Origin: CALFXN01 sp937957815 | Lineage (GTDB): Bacteria; Synergistota; Synergistia; Synergistales; Aminobacteriaceae | DNA length: 64,000 nt | Assembly: GCA_036788195.1 (NCBI GenBank) | Contig: DAIQNX010000011.1 | Coordinates: 1 to 64,000 of the forward strand | Reading direction: 5' to 3' | Shown here: piece by piece, positions 60,940 to 64,000 of the stretch | Layout: every line of letters starts with the position of its first letter | Position numbering within the stretch: position 1 is the first letter of the stretch | The notes under the pieces: model-generated | Told to the model about the DNA's origin: nothing | Seen by the model: only the letters and a program-made list of their open reading frames with translations | The model's database searches: none | Position numbers and translations under genes: made by a program

Positions 60940-61806
60940 TCATCTTGAACGGAATTGCTTTCCTGAAAGGCAGGAGCGCCGGAATTCCCCCGGCGCGACA
61001 CCGTATACGGCCCTGAACCATCGCGTGCAGTGGCTCTGGTCCGCGAATCCGGCTTCCGCGGCCGCCGCCGCGATCGTTCCTCCGCCGAGGATGAAAGCCT
61101 TTGCGCGCTCGACGCAACACAACATCCGGTACGCATGAGGAGAAATTCCGAGGACTTTCGAAAAGCTCCTGAGAAAGTGATACTTCGAGAACCCCGCGAT
61201 GGTCGCCACGTCGCGAAGCAATATGCCCCGGGCGGCGTTGGCTCTGATATAGTCCGCCGCGGCACGTATCGCGCGCTCATTTTCCGTGCGGGATCCGTCG
61301 AGTCGGTCCCTCTGTCCCCACCGCTCAAAGAGCGTTTTCAAGACTGTGGAGAGTCGTTGCTGCTCCCAGAGATCGTCGCGGGAGTCGGAGCGTTCGAGAA
61401 GTCTGTGACAGTCGACGAAAGCCCGCGCGAGATCCGGATCGTCGGCGGTCGCCGACACGAAATGAACGTTCGGGCGGGCGAATCCGTCGCTTGAGAGAAT
61501 ATCCGCGACCAGCCCTTCGGACGGGTACATCATCCGGTAGCGGAACCCCTCCCGCGTTCCGGGTTCCCCGTCGTGGACCTCTCCGGGATTGATCGTGACC
61601 ACCTGTCCGGGGACGACGGCATGGTCGCTCCCGCGGTGGTGGAAGCGTTCCACGCCTTCCTCGATCACGCCGATCGCATACCCTTCGTGCGCGTGACGGC
61701 GGAAGGAGTAGTCCGTGAAACGGGCGCGGAACAGCAGGAGATCCGGCGCGCTGGCGACGCGCCAGTAGCGCGTTTCGTTCTTTCGTCCGTCCGGAGGCCG
61801 CCGAAT
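60940..61806 (-). CDS. AraC family transcriptional regulator (likely azlCD regulator); start codon unusual
   Basis: A DNA-binding regulator with an N-terminal AraC-type cupin sensor and a C-terminal pair of helix-turn-helices (ILLRDVATIAGFSKYHFLRS; AAEAGFADQSHCTRWFRAVY). In frame, homology-like sequence (TRYWRVASAPDLLLF, then FRRHAHEGYAIGVIEEG) extends well upstream of the GTG at 61668. No ATG, GTG or TTG exists in that extension before the upstream stop. The only well-placed codon is an ATT at 61804-61806, with GGAGGG 7 nt before it. The span given uses that ATT; GTG 61668 would remove the sensor's first strands. It lies directly upstream of azlCD. Confidence 0.75.
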   Translation of the reverse strand: MRRPPDGRKNETRYWRVASAPDLLLFRARFTDYSFRRHAHEGYAIGVIEEGVERFHHRGSDHAVVPGQVVTINPGEVHDGEPGTREGFRYRMMYPSEGLVADILSSDGFARPNVHFVSATADDPDLARAFVDCHRLLERSDSRDDLWEQQRLSTVLKTLFERWGQRDRLDGSRTENERAIRAAADYIRANAARGILLRDVATIAGFSKYHFLRSFSKVLGISPHAYRMLCCVERAKAFILGGGTIAAAAAEAGFADQSHCTRWFRAVYGVAPGEFRRSCLSGKQFRSR

Positions 61807-61822
61807 GACGCATCCCTCCCCC

Positions 61823-62566
61823 TCAGAGCGAACCGCTTTTCATCCCCGGAACGAAACAAAGATTCCCGTCTCTCCGTTCGAGTTCGGGAACGATTTCCGA
61901 CGAGTCCGCTTCCGCCGCGAACGCGATATCGCGGGAGAAACCGAGGTGGTCGAGAATCCGGGCGTGTTCCGCGCGGCGCAGCCCGGCTTCCGGAGCTCTC
62001 GCATGGAGACGGTAGAGGTCCAGTGCCGCCAGGATGCCGTCATCCGTCGATTCCGGCGCGTTTTCCGCGAGAATCCGATCGGCGATCAGACCGACGCAGA
62101 GCGTGTCGTCGAACGCGAAGCGGCCGAGACGCCCAGCCGAAAGAATCCCGACCGTCTCCGCGGCGCCCACGCGCCCTGCGAGCGCCTTCGCGTTCCGGCA
62201 GCATCCGGCCAGCACGAGCGCCCCGGAAGAGGCGACGCGCCGGACCGCCCTCGTTCCGTTCGTCGTCGTCATGACGGCGACGGGATAACGGGCGACCATG
62301 TCGACCGTCATCTCGAACGGAGAATTCCCGGCGTCGAATCCGGGAATTCGGACACACTCCCGTTCTCCGAAAAGCATGCAGTGCCCCTGCATCGTGTCGC
62401 GAAGGGCGAACGCTTCGGCGACTTCCTCCACTGGAAAAAGCGCCGTTCCTCCCGCATCGAAGAACGAAACCATCGTCGTCGTAGCCCTGAGGACATCGAC
62501 GACGATCCAGACATCGGCCCGCTGGACGGGCTCCGCTGGACTCAGCGTCGCGAAGAGTCGTTTCAT
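61823..62566 (-). CDS. comB: 2-phosphosulfolactate phosphatase family protein (ComB)
   Basis: A 247-residue ComB-family protein. It has WIVVDVLRATTTMVSFFDAG near the N-terminus, then ALFPVEEVAEAFALRD, TTTNGTRAVRRVASSGALV and DDTLCVGLIADRIL. In methanogens ComB dephosphorylates phosphosulfolactate in coenzyme M synthesis; in bacteria the substrate is less certain. ATG at 62566 has GGAAGGAG about 8 nt upstream. Confidence 0.85.
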   Translation of the reverse strand: MKRLFATLSPAEPVQRADVWIVVDVLRATTTMVSFFDAGGTALFPVEEVAEAFALRDTMQGHCMLFGERECVRIPGFDAGNSPFEMTVDMVARYPVAVMTTTNGTRAVRRVASSGALVLAGCCRNAKALAGRVGAAETVGILSAGRLGRFAFDDTLCVGLIADRILAENAPESTDDGILAALDLYRLHARAPEAGLRRAEHARILDHLGFSRDIAFAAEADSSEIVPELERRDGNLCFVPGMKSGSL

Positions 62567-62633
62567 CCGGAAACACTCCTTCCTGCCCGTGTATTGTATC
62601 CTCCACAAAGACCGGAGAAAAGACGAAACCTGT

Positions 62634-62639
62634 TATAAT
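62634..62639 (+). promoter_or_regulatory. -10 box upstream of the YqhA-family gene
   Basis: A perfect TATAAT lies 37 nt before the GTG start in the divergent comB/yqhA gap. The region 17 nt upstream (ACCGGA) is not a recognisable -35. Confidence 0.45.
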
Positions 62640-62675
62640 CCCTCCGATACGCATCAGGCCGAGGAGGTGCACTGA

Positions 62676-63239
62676 GTGTCCGACCAGAACGCACCGGACG
62701 AATCGTCCCAGTCGTTCCGATACAGGAGGCAGTTCGCGCGACAGAACAGGATCGAGAGGCTCTTCGAGCTGTTCCTCTGGAATTCCCGTTTCCTTGTCCT
62801 TCTCGCGGTCGTCTTCAGTCTGCTGAGTTCGTTCGCTCTCTTCGTAAGAGGAAGTTTCGAGATCGGCCACGCACTGCTGGGGGCGATCCGGACTGCGTCA
62901 GGCGCAGCCCATGAGACGCTTGTCGTCCGGATCATCGGCGGCATCGACCTGTACCTCATCGGCGTCATCCTGCTCCTCGTCAGCTTCGGCCTGTACGAAC
63001 TCTTCATCTCGAAGATCGACGTCGCGCGTGCCGGAAACTCGTCGTCAATACTCGACATCCAGTCTCTCGACGAACTCAAGGGACGGATCACGAAGGTCAT
63101 CATCATGGTCCTGATCGTGAGCTTCTTCCAGCGCGCCCTCTCGATGCCCCTGTCGTCGCCGGTCGATATGACGCTGCTCGCCGCGTCCATCCTCCTCATC
63201 TGCCTCGGCGTCTACTTCCTGAACCGCCCGATCCACTGA
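62676..63239 (+). CDS. YqhA family (UPF0114) membrane protein
   Basis: A 187-residue protein with three or four membrane helices: FLVLLAVVFSLLSSFALFV (about 38-56), IDLYLIGVILLLVSFGLYEL (about 90-109), VIIMVLIVSFFQ (about 141-152) and LLAASILLICLGVYFL (about 166-181). The family hallmark RIIGGIDLYLIGVILLL is present. Function is unknown. GTG at 62676 has GAGGAGGTG 8 nt upstream. Confidence 0.88.
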   Translation: MSDQNAPDESSQSFRYRRQFARQNRIERLFELFLWNSRFLVLLAVVFSLLSSFALFVRGSFEIGHALLGAIRTASGAAHETLVVRIIGGIDLYLIGVILLLVSFGLYELFISKIDVARAGNSSSILDIQSLDELKGRITKVIIMVLIVSFFQRALSMPLSSPVDMTLLAASILLICLGVYFLNRPIH

Positions 63240-63449
63240 CGGCCATGACGCCGTATCCCGTCGGCGAGGCTGAAATGGCGGTGTCCGAAGGGATGTCACG
63301 GATGCGGACGATGCCGTTAGGCGACGATGCGTGGGGCGCAAAAGGAGCGAACCGATGAGAACGGAAGAATTTCCATGAGAACCATTGAGAAATCGGCCGA
63401 CTTTTTCGTCCTTTTCAAGCACATTGAAATTTTCCGGATCGCGCGTCGC

Positions 63450-63477
63450 TTGCTCTTCGCCCCGGACGGAGTACAAT
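63450..63477 (+). promoter_or_regulatory. Candidate promoter of the small membrane protein gene
   Basis: TTGCTC (63450-63455), 16 nt, TACAAT (63472-63477), 59 nt before the ATG at 63537. The remainder of the 297-nt gap after the YqhA gene holds no convincing gene. Confidence 0.45.
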
Positions 63478-63536
63478 TCGCCGGAAGTCGCGTCGTTCAG
63501 ACCTTTACGGACGCGGAGAGAGCGAGGAGGGGCAGT

Positions 63537-63632
63537 ATGGCTGAAACGCAGGGAAAGAAAATGGGGCTCGTCCAGTGGATTCTCATCGGAATCGTCGTTG
63601 CGGGAGGGCTGTATATGTTCCTCGCCCGCTGA
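63537..63632 (+). CDS. 31-residue single-span membrane protein
   Basis: A very short gene with strong signals. AGGAGGGG lies 4 nt before the ATG, the frame encodes a charged start (MAETQGKKMG) and one hydrophobic helix (LVQWILIGIVVAGGLYMFLA) ending in Arg. A strong terminator begins 28 nt after the stop. A longer in-frame extension to 63327 exists but lacks an SD of this quality and looks non-coding. Function unknown. Confidence 0.7.
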   Translation: MAETQGKKMGLVQWILIGIVVAGGLYMFLAR

Positions 63633-63660
63633 GGACGGGGCGACACCGACGAAAAGACGC

Positions 63661-63706
63661 AGGCGGTACGGGATGACATCGGAGTCCCGTGCCGCCTGTC
63701 TTTTTA
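63661..63706 (+). terminator. Bidirectional intrinsic terminator
   Basis: A 13-bp stem (AGGCGGTACGGGA at 63661-63673 with TCCCGTGCCGCCT at 63685-63697, one G-U) and 11-nt loop. A T-rich tail TCTTTTTATT follows on the plus strand and TCTTTT on the minus strand. It ends both the small plus-strand gene and the minus-strand gene at 63730. Confidence 0.88.
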
Positions 63707-63729
63707 TTACTGTTTTCGTTTTCGGGAAG

Positions 63730-64000
63730 CTATTTCGTCGCTCCGTTCACGGAGGAAAGGTGCTGCACACCGTAGCGCCCTCGTTCGGCAATTGCGTCGA
63801 GAGCGTCGATATACCCCCATGTGGCGGATACGATCTCCCTGATGGAGAGCTTGCGTTTTTCCCGAAGCTCGTTCCATATCGGCACAGGGAGATACATCCA
63901 TATCCGGAACGACGTCTCGGTGTTGTCCACGGCCTGCTCCGCGAGGATCAGGTATCCGGTCTTGCTGTAGAGCACGACCGGCCGGGAACTCTGGGAGTGC
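63730..64000 (-). CDS. Hypothetical protein, 5' end beyond the window
   Basis: The last 90 codons of a minus-strand gene, open to the right edge. It reads RPVVLYSKTGYLILAEQAVD, then RIWMYLPVPIWNELREKRKL and ATWGYIDALDAIAERGRYGV. No family recognised. A GTG at 63975 is a possible internal start, but the frame continues without a stop to the edge, so the gene is treated as partial. Confidence 0.65.
   Translation of the reverse strand, partial: HSQSSRPVVLYSKTGYLILAEQAVDNTETSFRIWMYLPVPIWNELREKRKLSIREIVSATWGYIDALDAIAERGRYGVQHLSSVNGATK

Noticed and set aside
63327..63536. N-terminal extension of the small membrane protein gene
   Set aside because: In frame but without a good SD and lacking protein-like composition; the internal ATG at 63537 has a near-perfect SD.
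1..64000. CRISPR arrays, insertion sequences, prophage or defence islands
   Set aside because: No direct-repeat arrays, transposase, integrase other than XerC, or phage genes were seen on either strand.

Overview
This window comes from the chromosome of a GC-rich, motile bacterium that probably ferments amino acids. The best guess is the Synergistota. Three things point there: a Bacillus-like fla/che gene order, CodY next to a HslUV protease, and an IorAB indolepyruvate:ferredoxin oxidoreductase. This assignment is inferred from gene content and protein style; no phylogeny was run. Almost everything from about 0.2 to 56 kb is on the minus strand. Genes are packed tightly, with many ATGA/GTGA overlaps and many GTG or TTG starts.

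Layout in transcription order on the minus strand, read from high to low coordinates. (1) 56.1-52.2 kb: CoA-binding protein, hot-dog thioesterase, iorA-iorB, and a prepilin-like gene. (2) 52.1-37.9 kb: lepB, rbgA, rnhB, a FliK-like protein, an FlhB C-terminal-domain protein, yraN, comM, dprA, a hypothetical, topA, trmFO, xerC, hslV, hslU, codY. This closely follows the B. subtilis ylqF-to-codY block. (3) 37.8-4.0 kb: one near-continuous flagellar/chemotaxis cluster, flgBC, fliEFGHIJ, lytic transglycosylase, MotE-like protein, fliK, flgDE, flbD, motAB, fliLMY, cheY, fliOPQR, flhBAFG, PilZ protein, cheBACD, a tail-anchored unknown, the flagellar sigma factor, fapA. Three unknown genes follow. 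(4) 2.8-0.26 kb: S1-domain protein, DUF501 protein, argH. A tRNA-Lys with its own strong promoter is cut by the left edge.

The right end (56.2-64 kb) is mixed in strand. It has a tRNA-Ser, an orphan gene behind a promoter with a perfect operator-like palindrome, a secreted alpha/beta hydrolase, and a minus-strand run (comB, AraC regulator, azlCD, D-amino-acid-type PLP enzyme, sixA). It ends with a YqhA-family membrane protein, a 31-residue membrane protein with a bidirectional terminator, and a partial hypothetical gene.

The cluster encodes basal body, export gate, hook, stator, switch and chemotaxis core in one run. cheW, cheR, flagellin, filament-cap and distal-rod genes are not present and must lie elsewhere. 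I found no CRISPR array, prophage, insertion sequence or defence island. The most notable items are: an intrinsic-terminator hairpin plus extended -10 promoter between flgC and fliE; two terminators embedded in the first codons of overlapping downstream genes (DUF501 and the prepilin); an FlhB whose NPTH cleavage motif reads NPTT; a second FliK-like/FlhB-C-like pair; an AraC gene with no conventional start codon; and a 23-bp palindrome on the -10 of an orphan gene.
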